Source: Streptomyces sp. NBC_01197
Lineage (GTDB): Bacteria > Actinomycetota > Actinomycetes > Streptomycetales > Streptomycetaceae
NCBI RefSeq assembly: GCF_036010505.1
Contig: NZ_CP108569.1
Span: forward strand, 3,168,501-3,232,500
Reading direction: 5' to 3'
Length of the DNA stretch: 64,000 nucleotides
Each line of letters begins with the position of its first letter. The stretch's first letter is position 1. The notes beneath the pieces are model-generated. The model made no database searches. It worked only from the letters and a program-made list of their open reading frames with translations, and was not told the origin of the DNA. Below are positions 34,521-43,055 of the stretch, piece by piece. The position numbers were made by a program, and so were the translations under genes.

Positions 34521-35831
34521 TTCCCAGGTGTCACCGCCGAGCGGGTGCACGTACCGGGGCCGCCCCTGCGCGCTGCTCGCGCGGAACGGCTTGCCGTGGT
34601 CGTCGATACGGACCGTCCCGTGCCGGCTGCCGCTGCTCCACTGGAGCTCCAGGTACCAGCTGACGTCGTGCGCCGAGGTGTGGGCCTTGATCTCCAGCAC
34701 CTGCGGGTCGGTGGTGGACACCCTGTACGGGAAGTCGGTGGCCGGGACCTTACGGTCGCCCTGCACCCCGGCGGCCGGATCGGCCAGCGGGGTCCCGGTG
34801 TCCAGGTTCACATCGAATCCGGCCGGGGTGAGCCCGCCGCCGCAGCCGTCCCCCATCGCGTACGAGGCCCAGGCGAGCGGCGCGTGACGGGCCACGATCC
34901 GCACGTGGAGGGCCTGGAGCACCACCGCGTCCGCCGTCTTGCCCTGCACGGACAACTCGATCCGCGCACCGCCGCTGGAGACGCCGCCCAGCGCGTCGGC
35001 CCAGCTGGCCGCGTCCTGCTCGGCCGGGGGCGGCGGCATCTTCGCGGCCGGCCGGTCGACCAGATACGACTGGCTGCACGGGCTGTCCCAGACGTACGGC
35101 CGGACGTTCACCGTCAGCGGTACGGCGGGAACGCTGCGGCCGTCGGCGCCCAGCGCGCCACCGTCGTCCGGCGCCCGGTGGCTGCCGGTCGGGGATGGTG
35201 TGGTGGAGGCGGAGGGGCCCGGGGACCGCTCCGCACGCTTCTTCGCCGTGGCTCCGGCGGTGCCCGTGGCGCCCGCCGACGGGCCCGTGCGCGGTGCGCC
35301 GTGCGAGAGCCCTGCGGCGGCTCGGGGCTCAGGGGTGGCAGATCCCGCGTTCCCGACGGCCACCGCCACCGGGACGGCCACCGCGACGGCCACGACGGCG
35401 GCCCCGGCCAGCCAGAGGCGTTTGGCCTTGCGGGGGGTGGGGGCGGGGTCGGGAGCTGACCCGGCTTCGGGGGTGGCTTCGGGGTCGGTCGCGGGCGCGG
35501 TCTCCGGCACGGCTTCCCCTTCCGGCCCCTGTTCCTGCGCCACTTCCGCGGCCCTGGGCGCCGCCGTGTCCTTGGGCCGCCGCCGGGCCGCGTCGGCCAG
35601 CAGCCACCGCCGGTGGAGCGTGATCAGTTCGTCCGGGGTCGCCGCACACAGCCGGGCGAACCGCTCGACCGGCGCGTAGTCGGTCGGCACGGCGTCGCCG
35701 TTGCAGTACCGGTGCACCGTGGACGTACTCATATGAAGCTTCCCGGCCAGGGCGCCGTAGCTGCGCCCCGAACGGCTCTTCAGCTCACGGAGCAGTGCCG
35801 CGAATTCCTCGGTCTCGGAGCCCACGGCCAC
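34506..35831 (-). CDS. Membrane-anchored XRE-type helix-turn-helix protein
   Basis: 441 aa. An N-terminal HTH of the Cro/CI type (YGALAGKLHMSTSTVHRYC, about residues 25-45) is followed by a Pro/Glu/Ala-rich linker. One membrane helix (about 142-165, Ala/Val rich) leads into a Ser/Thr/Pro-rich external linker and a globular C-terminal domain with two Cys (about 245-441). This is a one-component regulator layout with an extracytoplasmic sensor. GAGGGGG lies 5 nt before GTG 35831. The signal sensed is unknown. Confidence 0.8.
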   Translation of the reverse strand: MAVGSETEEFAALLRELKSRSGRSYGALAGKLHMSTSTVHRYCNGDAVPTDYAPVERFARLCAATPDELITLHRRWLLADAARRRPKDTAAPRAAEVAQEQGPEGEAVPETAPATDPEATPEAGSAPDPAPTPRKAKRLWLAGAAVVAVAVAVPVAVAVGNAGSATPEPRAAAGLSHGAPRTGPSAGATGTAGATAKKRAERSPGPSASTTPSPTGSHRAPDDGGALGADGRSVPAVPLTVNVRPYVWDSPCSQSYLVDRPAAKMPPPPAEQDAASWADALGGVSSGGARIELSVQGKTADAVVLQALHVRIVARHAPLAWASYAMGDGCGGGLTPAGFDVNLDTGTPLADPAAGVQGDRKVPATDFPYRVSTTDPQVLEIKAHTSAHDVSWYLELQWSSGSRHGTVRIDDHGKPFRASSAQGRPRYVHPLGGDTWEPPLQ

Positions 35832-36020
35832 CGTTCCCCCTCGTTCCTCATCCCGGAATGCGTTCCAGGAAGGCGTTCCAGGGACGTCCCGTCTCCCCAG
35901 GTCAGAGTACGCGCAGCCGTTCCAGCGTCCCCAATGGTCCGGGAACGATTGCAGCCCGAATCAGCCACCCCACAAGCTGAGTTCGTGTTCAACCGACTCC
36001 GGCACGGATGCGGACTGAGC

Positions 36021-36095
36021 ATGGTCGACGCATTCGCCCTGGTCGTACTGGCCCTGTCGGCGACGACGGTCGTCCTGCTCATCGGTCATCTCTGA
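36021..36095 (+). CDS. Possible 24-aa hydrophobic peptide
   Basis: MVDAFALVVLALSATTVVLL followed by IGHL and stop: one membrane helix with good codon use. The frame extends back to ATG 35934, but that part has poor codons. No convincing ribosome site is visible, so it may be spurious. The rest of the 346-bp gap (35832-36177) shows only the divergent promoters region and the 9-mer repeats. Confidence 0.3.
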   Translation: MVDAFALVVLALSATTVVLLIGHL

Positions 36096-36111
36096 ACTTC
36101 GCGGCCGATAC

Positions 36112-36138
36112 AGATCGCACAGATCGCACGGACCGCAC
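36112..36138. repeat. Three tandem 9-mers AGATCGCAC
   Basis: Two exact copies (36112-36120 and 36121-36129) and one copy with two changes (GGACCGCAC), 40 nt before the DUF4232 gene. Confidence 0.65.
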
Positions 36139-36177
36139 ACATTCACCGCCCTGCACAGACCACTGAGGAGCATCGCC

Positions 36178-36720
36178 ATGAACATCCGCCGCACCCGCAT
36201 CATCGGCGCAGCCACCACCGGCCTGATCGCCGCACTCGCCTTCACCGGTCTGTCGGCCGCCACCGCCACCGCCGCACCGGCCAAGGCGAAGACCCCCAAG
36301 ATCGTGACCTGCACCCCCGGCAACACCAAGACCGTGCTCTCCCGGGTCAGCCGCCCCGTCAACCACCTGTTGATCAAAACCACCAACACCGGCAAGAGCC
36401 CCTGCTACGCCTACGGCGCCCCGCTCATCGGGTTCGACCACCCGCAGTCGACCGTCTGGATCGTGCAGAGCGAGCCGCAGGCCGTCGTCACGCTGGAGCC
36501 GGGCCAGTCGGCATACGCCGGTATCCGCACCTCCGACGCCTCCGGCGAGGGCGAAGGCGGCCACTGGTCCAAGGAGATGTCCCTCAACTTCCAGGGCCGT
36601 GACATGGCCGGTTCGGTCGGGTCCACGGCCTTCCCTGCGGTGCCCTCCAAGACGTGGGTCGACGACTCCGCCGCCGTCTCGTACTGGCAGACCACGTCGG
36701 CTGCCGCGCTCACCTGGTAG
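36178..36720 (+). CDS. DUF4232 secreted protein
   Basis: 180 aa. The signal peptide ends at TATAAPA (about residue 34). The mature domain has VTCTPGNTKTVL, SPCYAYGAPLIGF, and a Gly-x-Ser-Ala-Tyr segment (LEPGQSAYAGI), all characteristic of DUF4232. It ends with AVSYWQTTSAAALTW. Two Cys may form a disulfide. A paralogue follows. Extracytoplasmic; function unknown. Confidence 0.85.
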   Translation: MNIRRTRIIGAATTGLIAALAFTGLSAATATAAPAKAKTPKIVTCTPGNTKTVLSRVSRPVNHLLIKTTNTGKSPCYAYGAPLIGFDHPQSTVWIVQSEPQAVVTLEPGQSAYAGIRTSDASGEGEGGHWSKEMSLNFQGRDMAGSVGSTAFPAVPSKTWVDDSAAVSYWQTTSAAALTW

Positions 36721-36792
36721 CCACCCGGCGGACAGCCGGGCACCCGGACAGACCAGTTGGCCCCACGTACCGAACCCCGTAAGGAATCTCCC

Positions 36793-37536
36793 ATGCAGAT
36801 CCGCCGTACCCGCCGCGCCCTCACCTTCCTCGCCGTCGCCGGGGTGACCGTGCTCGCCACCGCGGCCTGCGGTACGAACGGAAGCGGCGCCACCGGCTCC
36901 CCCGACGCGGGCAAGAGCGCCGGCTCTTCGGTGTCCGGCTCCCCGGCCGCCGGCTCGTCGACTGCGACCGGCACGTCCGCTTCCAAGGGCGGCAAGGCCG
37001 GTTCCTCCGCAGAGGGCGCGGAGTCCTCGGGCTCCTCGGAGGCTTCGGGGAACAACAGCGGCGGGTCAGGGCCGACCTCGGTCAAGAGCGACGCCTCGGC
37101 CGTGAAGGGCGGCAGCCACGCGGCCGATGCCACCTGCTCCACCCAGGCCATGAAGATCGCGCTGGTCTCCACGGGCGGCACCCTGCCCGCCGTCGTCCTC
37201 AGGGCCACGAACGCTTCCGGCAGCAGCTGCGACCTCTACGGCTTCCCGACCGTGGGCTACGACGGAGCGCAGGCAGCCGTCGGGGCCGACGAGCACAGCA
37301 AGCCGCAGGCAGTGGTCACCCTCGCGCCGGGCCAGTCCGGATACGCCGCCATCAGCCTTCCCAACGGCGCCCACAAGCACCGCGAGAAGGCCCTCACCGT
37401 CGGCCTGCTCGGCAGGGACATGGGCCCGATCGACGGCCAGGCCACGGTCATGGTCACCTCCGGCTCCGGAATCGCCCTGAGCGACAGCTCGACGGTCAGC
37501 TACTGGCAGTCGAACGAGGCCGCCGCGCTCCAGTGA
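36793..37536 (+). CDS. DUF4232 lipoprotein
   Basis: 247 aa from ATG 36793, which is preceded by AAGGAA. The signal peptide ends in the lipobox TAAC. A Ser/Gly/Ala-rich linker (about 25-105) leads to a DUF4232 domain (CSTQAMKIALVST, SSCDLYGFPTVGYD, LAPGQSGYAAI). It ends VSYWQSNEAAALQ like its neighbour, showing a tandem duplication followed by a change from free secretion to lipid anchoring. Confidence 0.85.
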   Translation: MQIRRTRRALTFLAVAGVTVLATAACGTNGSGATGSPDAGKSAGSSVSGSPAAGSSTATGTSASKGGKAGSSAEGAESSGSSEASGNNSGGSGPTSVKSDASAVKGGSHAADATCSTQAMKIALVSTGGTLPAVVLRATNASGSSCDLYGFPTVGYDGAQAAVGADEHSKPQAVVTLAPGQSGYAAISLPNGAHKHREKALTVGLLGRDMGPIDGQATVMVTSGSGIALSDSSTVSYWQSNEAAALQ

Positions 37537-37575
37537 CCAACCAACCGCCCCACCGGGTCCGGGCCATCACGCCGG

Positions 37576-37623
37576 CGCCGGAACGCCCTGGCCCCCTTCA
37601 CTGGTGGCCAGGGCGTTCCGGCG
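37576..37623. terminator. Strong 18-bp hairpin between convergent genes
   Basis: Arms 37576-37593 and 37606-37623 are perfect complements (CGCCGGAACGCCCTGGCC) with a 12-nt loop. It serves the DUF4232 pair and the convergent marR. Confidence 0.85.
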
Positions 37624-37656
37624 TCCGATGGCCCCCGAGTGGGGCTGGTCAGCACC

Positions 37657-38133
37657 TCACCCCCCGAACCACCCCGCCACATCCACCCGGAAGCCGCCGC
37701 CCGGGACCGCCCCCGGCACGAGGGCCCGCAGGTCGGACTCAAGCCCGGCGAGCCGTTCCGCGCCCAGGACCCGTGCCCACTGCGCGTACAGCTCGTCGAA
37801 GATCTGGCCCGACCGCACCAGCACCTCCACCCCGCGCGGGGTGAGCAGCACCAGCTTGCGCCGTCCGTCGGCGGGGTCGGCGGCCCGTTCGGCGTACCCC
37901 AGCTCCTCAAGGCGCTCCACGGTCTTGCCCGCCGCCTGCTTGGAGACCCCGAGCCGCCGCCCCACCTCGCTGGCCGTCGCGCCGCCCACCCCGATCGCCT
38001 GGAGTGCGAAGCCGTACGCGGGGCGCACGTCCGGGTGCCCTTCCTCGGCGAGGCGCGCGTGCAGTTGGTCGATGGCCGAGCGGAACCCGGCGAAGAGCAG
38101 CATCGGCAGCTCGTACCCGCGCCCGTCAGCCAC
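37657..38133 (-). CDS. MarR family transcriptional regulator
   Basis: 158 aa from GTG 38133, which has a GGGGGG ribosome site about 8 nt upstream. TTG 38163 is also in frame but lies in the operator. The winged helix spans about 45-110: ASEVGRRLGVSKQAAGKTVERL is the HTH and DPADGRRKLVLLTPRG is the wing. It is divergent from an AhpD-like gene with an inverted repeat between them, so it probably represses that gene. Confidence 0.87.
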   Translation of the reverse strand: MADGRGYELPMLLFAGFRSAIDQLHARLAEEGHPDVRPAYGFALQAIGVGGATASEVGRRLGVSKQAAGKTVERLEELGYAERAADPADGRRKLVLLTPRGVEVLVRSGQIFDELYAQWARVLGAERLAGLESDLRALVPGAVPGGGFRVDVAGWFGG

Positions 38134-38156
38134 GGTGCGGCCCCCCGTTGCAAATT

Positions 38157-38196
38157 TCGACAACCTGGTTTACGTTTTCGTCAATCACGTTGTCGA
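38157..38196. promoter_or_regulatory. Inverted repeat TCGACAAC...GTTGTCGA in the marR/AhpD divergent region
   Basis: Perfect 8-nt arms at 38157-38164 and 38189-38196 flank an A+T-rich middle (GGTTTACGTTTTCG) that could contain the promoter. Likely operator of the divergent MarR (inference). Confidence 0.6.
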
Positions 38197-38217
38197 GTTT
38201 AGAGCGAAGGGCCAGCC

Positions 38218-38805
38218 ATGACCATCACTGCTTCCCCCGACCACACTGCGTCTCCCGACCACACCGCCTTCCCCTCCCACACGGTCGAGTCCGCCCCCGC
38301 AGCGGCCCGCCGCGCCATGCAGGCCACCACCGACCGCCTGGGGTACCTCCCCTCCCCCGTGGCCCGGATGGCGACCTCCCCGCAGACCCTCGACGGCTTC
38401 CTGAAGCTCAGCGGGATCTTCGAGTCGACCACCCTCTCCCAGCTGGACCGCGAGGTCCTCATCCTCACGATCGCCACCCGCAACGAATGCCACGTCTGCG
38501 TGGCCATGCACACCGCGAAGCTCACCGCGATGAGCGCGGACGCCGGCCTCATCGAGGCCCTGCGCAGCCAGCAGCCGCTGGCGGACGGCAGGTTGGAGGC
38601 GCTGCGCACCTTCACCCTGGAGGTACTGGCCACCGCAGGCGCGGTCACGGCGGCGGGGCTCCAGGCGTTCCTGAGCCAGGGGTACACCAGCCAGAACGCC
38701 CTGGAGGTGGTCCTCGGCATCGGTACGTACACCCTCTCGACCTTCGCCAACCGGCTGACCGGCGCCCCGGTCGACGACCAGCTCGCGGCATTCGCCCCGC
38801 GGTGA
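38218..38805 (+). CDS. Carboxymuconolactone decarboxylase/AhpD-like protein
   Basis: 195 aa. The redox motif C-x2-C with the conserved downstream His appears as NECHVCVAMHT (about residues 89-99), as in AhpD-type alkylhydroperoxidases. EVVLGIGTYTLSTFANRL is the family's second conserved helix. It may reduce peroxides or a related small electrophile; the true substrate is unknown. Paired divergently with marR. Confidence 0.88.
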   Translation: MTITASPDHTASPDHTAFPSHTVESAPAAARRAMQATTDRLGYLPSPVARMATSPQTLDGFLKLSGIFESTTLSQLDREVLILTIATRNECHVCVAMHTAKLTAMSADAGLIEALRSQQPLADGRLEALRTFTLEVLATAGAVTAAGLQAFLSQGYTSQNALEVVLGIGTYTLSTFANRLTGAPVDDQLAAFAPR

Positions 38806-38864
38806 CGAAGGCAGGCTGGTGACGGAGAAAGCCCGGGCGGCATCTGAGCCCACCCGCACCACGC

Positions 38865-38909
38865 CATGCCTGAGCTGCACCGCACACCACGCGGTGCAGC
38901 TCAGGCATG
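38865..38909 (+). terminator. Perfect 19-bp hairpin after the AhpD-like gene
   Basis: Arms 38865-38883 and 38891-38909 (CATGCCTGAGCTGCACCGC) are exact complements with a 7-nt loop, 60 nt after the stop. It lies between this gene and the minus-strand ATP-binding remnant that converges on it. Confidence 0.85.
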
Positions 38910-38929
38910 CCGGGACTGTCCGGAACCGT

Positions 38930-39223
38930 TCAGTCGAACTCGCACCACACGACTTCGCCAGGGCTGCGGCCCGTCACACCCCACCGGTCCGCCAGCGCCT
39001 CCACGAGCACCAGCCCCCGCCCGGACTCGTCGGCTTGTGACCGGTCGGCCAGGGCCGCGACGCGCGGGGTGCCGTCGCCGCTGTCGTGCACTTCGACCCG
39101 CAGCAGCCCGCCCCTCTACGACCGGAGCTGCAACCGGTACCCCCGGCCGGGCGGGACGCCGTGGAGCACCGCGTTCGTGGCCAGTTCGCTCACACAGAGC
39201 AGCACCTCGTCCGCCCGCGCGGC
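38930..39223 (-). pseudogene. Remnant of an RsbW-like ATP-binding (anti-sigma type) protein
   Basis: The minus frame reads DEVLLCVSELATNAVLHG, the N-box of HATPase_c anti-sigma-type proteins, and later VEVHDSGDGTP (G1 box) and ADESGRGLVLVEALADRWGV (G2 box). It has a TAG at 39116-39118 between the N and G1 boxes. Another TAG (39224-39226) cuts off the usual N-terminal 30 residues. The fragment is clearly decayed. Confidence 0.82.
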
Positions 39224-39248
39224 CTAGCGATACGGGGAGTTCGACACC

Positions 39249-39470
39249 ATGCACCCCAGAAAACGTCCGAGGAAGAACGCGTCGGCCACGCCCCTGTGGT
39301 TCAAATCGAGCTACAGCAGTGAACAGGGCGGCGACTGCCTCGAAGTCGCCGCCCGCCCCGCCGCCGTCCACGTCCGGGACTCCAAGAACACCGACGGCCC
39401 CACCCTCACCCTCACACCCGCCGCCTGGTGCTCCTTCGCCAGGTTCGCCACCAGCACCGGAACCCCCTGA
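39249..39470 (+). CDS. DUF397 domain protein
   Basis: 73 aa. The body is the standard DUF397 sequence: WFKSSYSSEQGGDCLEVAA, VHVRDSKNTDGP and LTPAAWCSFARF. GGGGAG lies 10 nt before ATG 39249. DUF397 genes normally follow an XRE-type regulator and sit opposite an RsbW-like gene (whiJ-type clusters). Here the regulator is missing and the ATP-binding partner is broken. Confidence 0.85.
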   Translation: MHPRKRPRKNASATPLWFKSSYSSEQGGDCLEVAARPAAVHVRDSKNTDGPTLTLTPAAWCSFARFATSTGTP

Positions 39471-39526
39471 TCCGTCCCGCACCGGTGGCAGGATGACAGC
39501 AGGCCAACGGGAGAGGTACCGAAGAC

Positions 39527-40207
39527 ATGTCTGTGATCCACCGAACCACCGCGACCCCCACCAAGCTGGAGCTGCTGGCCGCCTGGCTGCCCCGGCAGCC
39601 CTGGTACCTCGGCGGCGCGGGCGGCAAGCCCGAGCTGGCCAACGCGGGCGGCTACCGGCTGGACGACCCGACCGGCGAGGTCGGGATCGAGTTCATGCTG
39701 GTCACCGACGCGTCCGGGGACGAGCCCGTCACCTATCAGGTGCCGTTCAGCTACCGGGGAGCGCCGCTCGAAGGAGCCGGCGACGAAGCGCTCATCGGCA
39801 CCATGGAACACGGGGTGCTCGGCGAGCGCTGGGCGTACGACGGAACTCACGATCCGGTGCTCGTCGCCCAGCTGGTCGCCCTGATGGCGGGCGCGGCCGT
39901 GCCTCAGGACCAGAACGTCAGCAATACCCCGGACCCGACAGTCGAGGGGCACTTCACCGCCCCTGAGCACCCCGTGGCGACCGGGATCACGGCGGTGGCC
40001 GACGACGAGGACGGCACCGACGTGCGCGTACAGACGGCCAACACCGCAGGCCCCGGGCTGACCCTCCACATCAACCGGGTGGTCCGCCCCGGCCAGTCCG
40101 CCACCGCTCAGGACCTGGGCCGCGTCACGGGGAACCTGTCGCTCCCGGACGGCACGAAGGTACGCGCCGTGTACGCGGTCGTACGCGAGACCGGCCCGGC
40201 CGCCTAG
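39527..40207 (+). CDS. Maltokinase N-terminal cap-like domain protein
   Basis: 226 aa. LELLAAWLPRQPWYLGG and PVTYQVPFSYRGAPL, followed by ALIGTMEHGVLGERWAYDGTHDP cut here at its core (HGVLGERWAYDG), match the cap domain found at the N-terminus of maltokinases and trehalose synthase fusions. No kinase domain follows, so it is a stand-alone cap protein. GGGAGAGG precedes ATG 39527. Role unknown; a link to glycogen/trehalose metabolism is only suggested by homology. Confidence 0.75.
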   Translation: MSVIHRTTATPTKLELLAAWLPRQPWYLGGAGGKPELANAGGYRLDDPTGEVGIEFMLVTDASGDEPVTYQVPFSYRGAPLEGAGDEALIGTMEHGVLGERWAYDGTHDPVLVAQLVALMAGAAVPQDQNVSNTPDPTVEGHFTAPEHPVATGITAVADDEDGTDVRVQTANTAGPGLTLHINRVVRPGQSATAQDLGRVTGNLSLPDGTKVRAVYAVVRETGPAA

Positions 40208-40345
40208 ACCGTACGCGTCCCGGCGGGCCCGCCCCCGCGGGACGCCAGTACGGGTGGACTCCACACCGCGCCGGAGTGTCGGAGTCCGACGCCTCCCGGA
40301 TTCATAGCATGATCCGACCCTCACTCTGGGGTTCCGTGTCGTGGT

Positions 40346-41314
40346 GTGAACTGGATGGGCAGGCACGTGTCAGTGACTCGTCGGGCTGTACTCGCCGCCC
40401 TGGCGGCCGCCGGGCTGGCGGGCTGTGACGCCCGGTCAGGCCCGCCGGCAGCGTCCCTGTCGCGGCGTACCACCCCCTCCGACATCGAACCGCCCAGCCG
40501 CACCCCGCTCGCCGGCCGCAGGACCGGACCCGAACCGGCGGCGCCCGCGATGACACGTGCGGCGGTGGTCGCCCGGTACGGTTCGGCGCGCCCGACCAGC
40601 TGGGGCTTCGACGCGCCGGGCGTCCTGACCGCACTGCCCCCGTCCCCGCCTCCCTCCGCCTCCCCGTCGCGGCGGGCCATCGCGCTGACCTTCGACGCGT
40701 GCGGAGGCCCCGGGGGCAGCGGTTACGACAAGGACCTGATCGGCTTCCTCAGATCGAGGAAGGTACCGGCGACCCTGTTCATCAACTCCCGCTGGATCGA
40801 CGCCCATCCGGCGGTCTTCCGCGACCTCGCAGTCGATCCGCTCTTCGAGATCGCCAACCACGGAACCCGGCACCGCCCGCTGTCGGTCTCGGGCCGTTCC
40901 GCGTACGGCATTCCAGGAACGCGCGACGCGGGCGAGGTCTTCGACGAGGTCGCGGGCAACCACCGCGACCTCACCCGGCTGCTCGGCAGCGCGCCCCGCT
41001 ACTTCCGGTCCGGGACGGCGTACTACGACGACGTCGCGGCCCGCATCGTGGGCGCCGTCGGAGAACGCCCGGTGAGTTTCACGGTCAACGGCGACGGCGG
41101 CGCGACCTTCACCCCCGAGCAGGTCCACACCACCGTGGTGGCCGCCCGGCCCGGCTCGATCGTGATCGGCCACATGAACCAGCCGACGGGCGGCACAGCC
41201 GAGGGGATCGCCACCGCGGTCCCCCAACTCCTCGCATCAGGCCATCACTTCGTCCGGCTCTCCGACACCACCGGACCGTCGGCTCCCCTCACCCGGCCAG
41301 GACGGCGAGGCTGA
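40346..41314 (+). CDS. Polysaccharide deacetylase family lipoprotein
   Basis: 322 aa from GTG 40346 (GTG 40367 is an alternative). The signal peptide ends in the lipobox LAGC. The NodB domain has IALTFDACGGPGGSGYD with the catalytic Asp and metal Asp region, EIANHGTRHRPLS with H-x3-H, and VIGHMNQP near the end. TFDACGG replaces the usual TFDDG, a known variant. Expected to remove N-acetyl groups from an envelope polysaccharide. The 3' end overlaps the convergent sigma-factor gene by 26 bp. Confidence 0.85.
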   Translation: MNWMGRHVSVTRRAVLAALAAAGLAGCDARSGPPAASLSRRTTPSDIEPPSRTPLAGRRTGPEPAAPAMTRAAVVARYGSARPTSWGFDAPGVLTALPPSPPPSASPSRRAIALTFDACGGPGGSGYDKDLIGFLRSRKVPATLFINSRWIDAHPAVFRDLAVDPLFEIANHGTRHRPLSVSGRSAYGIPGTRDAGEVFDEVAGNHRDLTRLLGSAPRYFRSGTAYYDDVAARIVGAVGERPVSFTVNGDGGATFTPEQVHTTVVAARPGSIVIGHMNQPTGGTAEGIATAVPQLLASGHHFVRLSDTTGPSAPLTRPGRRG

Positions 41315-42173
41315 GCCGCCGTAGACGGGCGGGATCGGCGATCACCTCGTACGCCGCGATCCTGTCCTCCTCGATGGTGAAGGTGAGCGCGAACAGCAGC
41401 TGACCGTGCGGAGCAACCACGACACCCACCGCTCCGTCGACCAGGGCCAGTTCGGCGGCCTGCGACCTGCGGGCGAAGTGCACGGTGCCCTCCGCTACGA
41501 CCCGGACGCCACGGACCTCGGCGGCCATGCCCGGCGCCAGCGCGGCGGGGTCGCAGCGGCGCACCACGTCGGGGGCCAGCACCGCGAGGATGCCGGTGAG
41601 GTCACCGGCCCGCGCGGCCGACAGGAACGCGGAGACGACCTTCCGGTGGCGGGCGAGTTCCTCCGCCGGGATCACCGGGGTGCCCTGCACCTTGTGGCGA
41701 GCGCGGCTTGCCAGCTTCTTGGTGGTGGCGGGTGTGCGCTCCACGATGGGGGCGATCCGGTCGAAGGGCACGGCGAACATGTCGTGCAGCACGAAGGCGA
41801 TGCGTTCGGCGGGTTCAAGGGTGTCCAGCACCACGAGCAGCGCACGGCTCACCGAGTCGGCCAGCACGGCCTCCTCCTCCGGCCGGCTCCCCCGGGCGGG
41901 CCCGGAAACCTGGTCGAGCACCTCGCGCTCGGTGAGTTCCTCCCGCCGTGACGTACGCGAACGCAGCATGTCGAGGCAGATGCGGGTCACCACCGTCCGC
42001 AGCCAGCCCGCCAGGTTGTCGACACTGCCGGCATCGGTTCGGCCCAGACGCAGCCACGTCTCCTGTACGGCGTCCTCCGCCTCGCCCCACGAGCCCAGCA
42101 TCCGGTAGGCAATGGCCTGGAGCCGGCCGCGCTGCGCCTCGAAACGTTCCGCCAGACCGTCGTGCTCGATCAC
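41289..42173 (-). CDS. ECF-type sigma factor with C-terminal SnoaL-like domain (SigJ/ECF41-like)
   Basis: 294 aa. Region 2 is at about 10-75 (AYRMLGSWGEAEDAVQETWLR) and region 4 at about 110-165 (LEPAERIAFVLHDMFAVPFD, TTKKLASRARHKV). Residues 175-290 form a SnoaL/NTF2-like domain that controls activity in this group, replacing a separate anti-sigma factor. GTG 42173 has AGGAGAGG upstream. It is divergent from an azoreductase gene, a plausible target. Confidence 0.87.
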   Translation of the reverse strand: MIEHDGLAERFEAQRGRLQAIAYRMLGSWGEAEDAVQETWLRLGRTDAGSVDNLAGWLRTVVTRICLDMLRSRTSRREELTEREVLDQVSGPARGSRPEEEAVLADSVSRALLVVLDTLEPAERIAFVLHDMFAVPFDRIAPIVERTPATTKKLASRARHKVQGTPVIPAEELARHRKVVSAFLSAARAGDLTGILAVLAPDVVRRCDPAALAPGMAAEVRGVRVVAEGTVHFARRSQAAELALVDGAVGVVVAPHGQLLFALTFTIEEDRIAAYEVIADPARLRRLSLAVLAG

Positions 42174-42248
42174 TGGTCACCTCTCCTCGTCCTGGACCGT
42201 CAGCTCTATGACGAACACAAGCCCGGTGAAGTGACAGGAGAACCGAAA

Positions 42249-43007
42249 ATGCCGTCCTTGCTGCATCTGGATTCCAGCGCCAACCGTTCCAGTGACTCGG
42301 TCAGCAGGCAGCTGACCACGCTGTTCGCGGAGACCTGGCGGGCCCGGCACGGCTCCGCCGGGTACCGGTACCGGGATCTGGCCGCCGACCCGGTGCCACC
42401 GCTGGACACCGCCTACTGCACGCTGGGGCGGCGGCTTGAGCAGAACGGTCTTCCCTCCCTGGCCGACGTCGGCGCATGGATCCGCGATCCGGCGGAGGAG
42501 CGGGAGTGGGCACTGACCCGCCCACTGATCACCGAGCTGCTGGCGGCCGACACCGTGCTGATCGGTGCCCCGATGTACAACTACTCGGTGTCCGCCCTGC
42601 TGAAGGCCTGGATCGACCGGGTCGGGTTCCCCGGTGTGTTCACCGACCCGGTCACCGGGGGCAACCTGCTGCGCGACGCCAGGGTGGTGGTGATCACCAC
42701 TCGGGGCGGCGCCTACGGCCCAGGCACTCCGCGGGAAGCATGGGACTTCCAGACGGCCTACCTGCGGACGTACTTCGCCGAGCAGGGGATGCCCGAGGAG
42801 AACATAAGGTTCGTCAGCGCCGAGATGACCATGGCCGGACTTGTCCCGCACCTGGCCCCGTACCGCCCGCTGGCGGCGGACTCACTGGCAGCGGCACGAG
42901 CAGCGGTGACCGCGCTGGCCACCGCCGCCCCTGCGGACTCGGACTTCCCTCAGCACGCACCCGGCCAGGCAGTACAGGAAATACCCGGGCCGGATCAGAG
43001 GCGGTGA
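42249..43007 (+). CDS. FMN-dependent NADH azoreductase / NAD(P)H quinone reductase family
   Basis: 252 aa flavodoxin-fold enzyme. LHLDSSANRSSDSVSRQLT is the FMN phosphate loop, IGAPMYNYSVSALLKAWIDR binds the isoalloxazine and shapes the active site, and TTRGGAYGPG is the third flavin loop. It reduces quinones or azo compounds with NADH. AGGAG lies upstream of ATG 42249. The adjacent divergent ECF sigma factor suggests stress control. Confidence 0.88.
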   Translation: MPSLLHLDSSANRSSDSVSRQLTTLFAETWRARHGSAGYRYRDLAADPVPPLDTAYCTLGRRLEQNGLPSLADVGAWIRDPAEEREWALTRPLITELLAADTVLIGAPMYNYSVSALLKAWIDRVGFPGVFTDPVTGGNLLRDARVVVITTRGGAYGPGTPREAWDFQTAYLRTYFAEQGMPEENIRFVSAEMTMAGLVPHLAPYRPLAADSLAAARAAVTALATAAPADSDFPQHAPGQAVQEIPGPDQRR

Positions 43008-43011
43008 ATAG

Positions 43012-43036
43012 ACGGGCCACGTTCGCCGTGGCCCGT
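43012..43036. terminator. Hairpin between azoreductase gene and hemB
   Basis: A 10-bp stem ACGGGCCACG/CGTGGCCCGT with a 5-nt loop sits between convergent stops; a short T-rich run follows on the plus strand. Confidence 0.75.
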
Positions 43037-43055
43037 TCGTTTCCCCCGCGACTGC

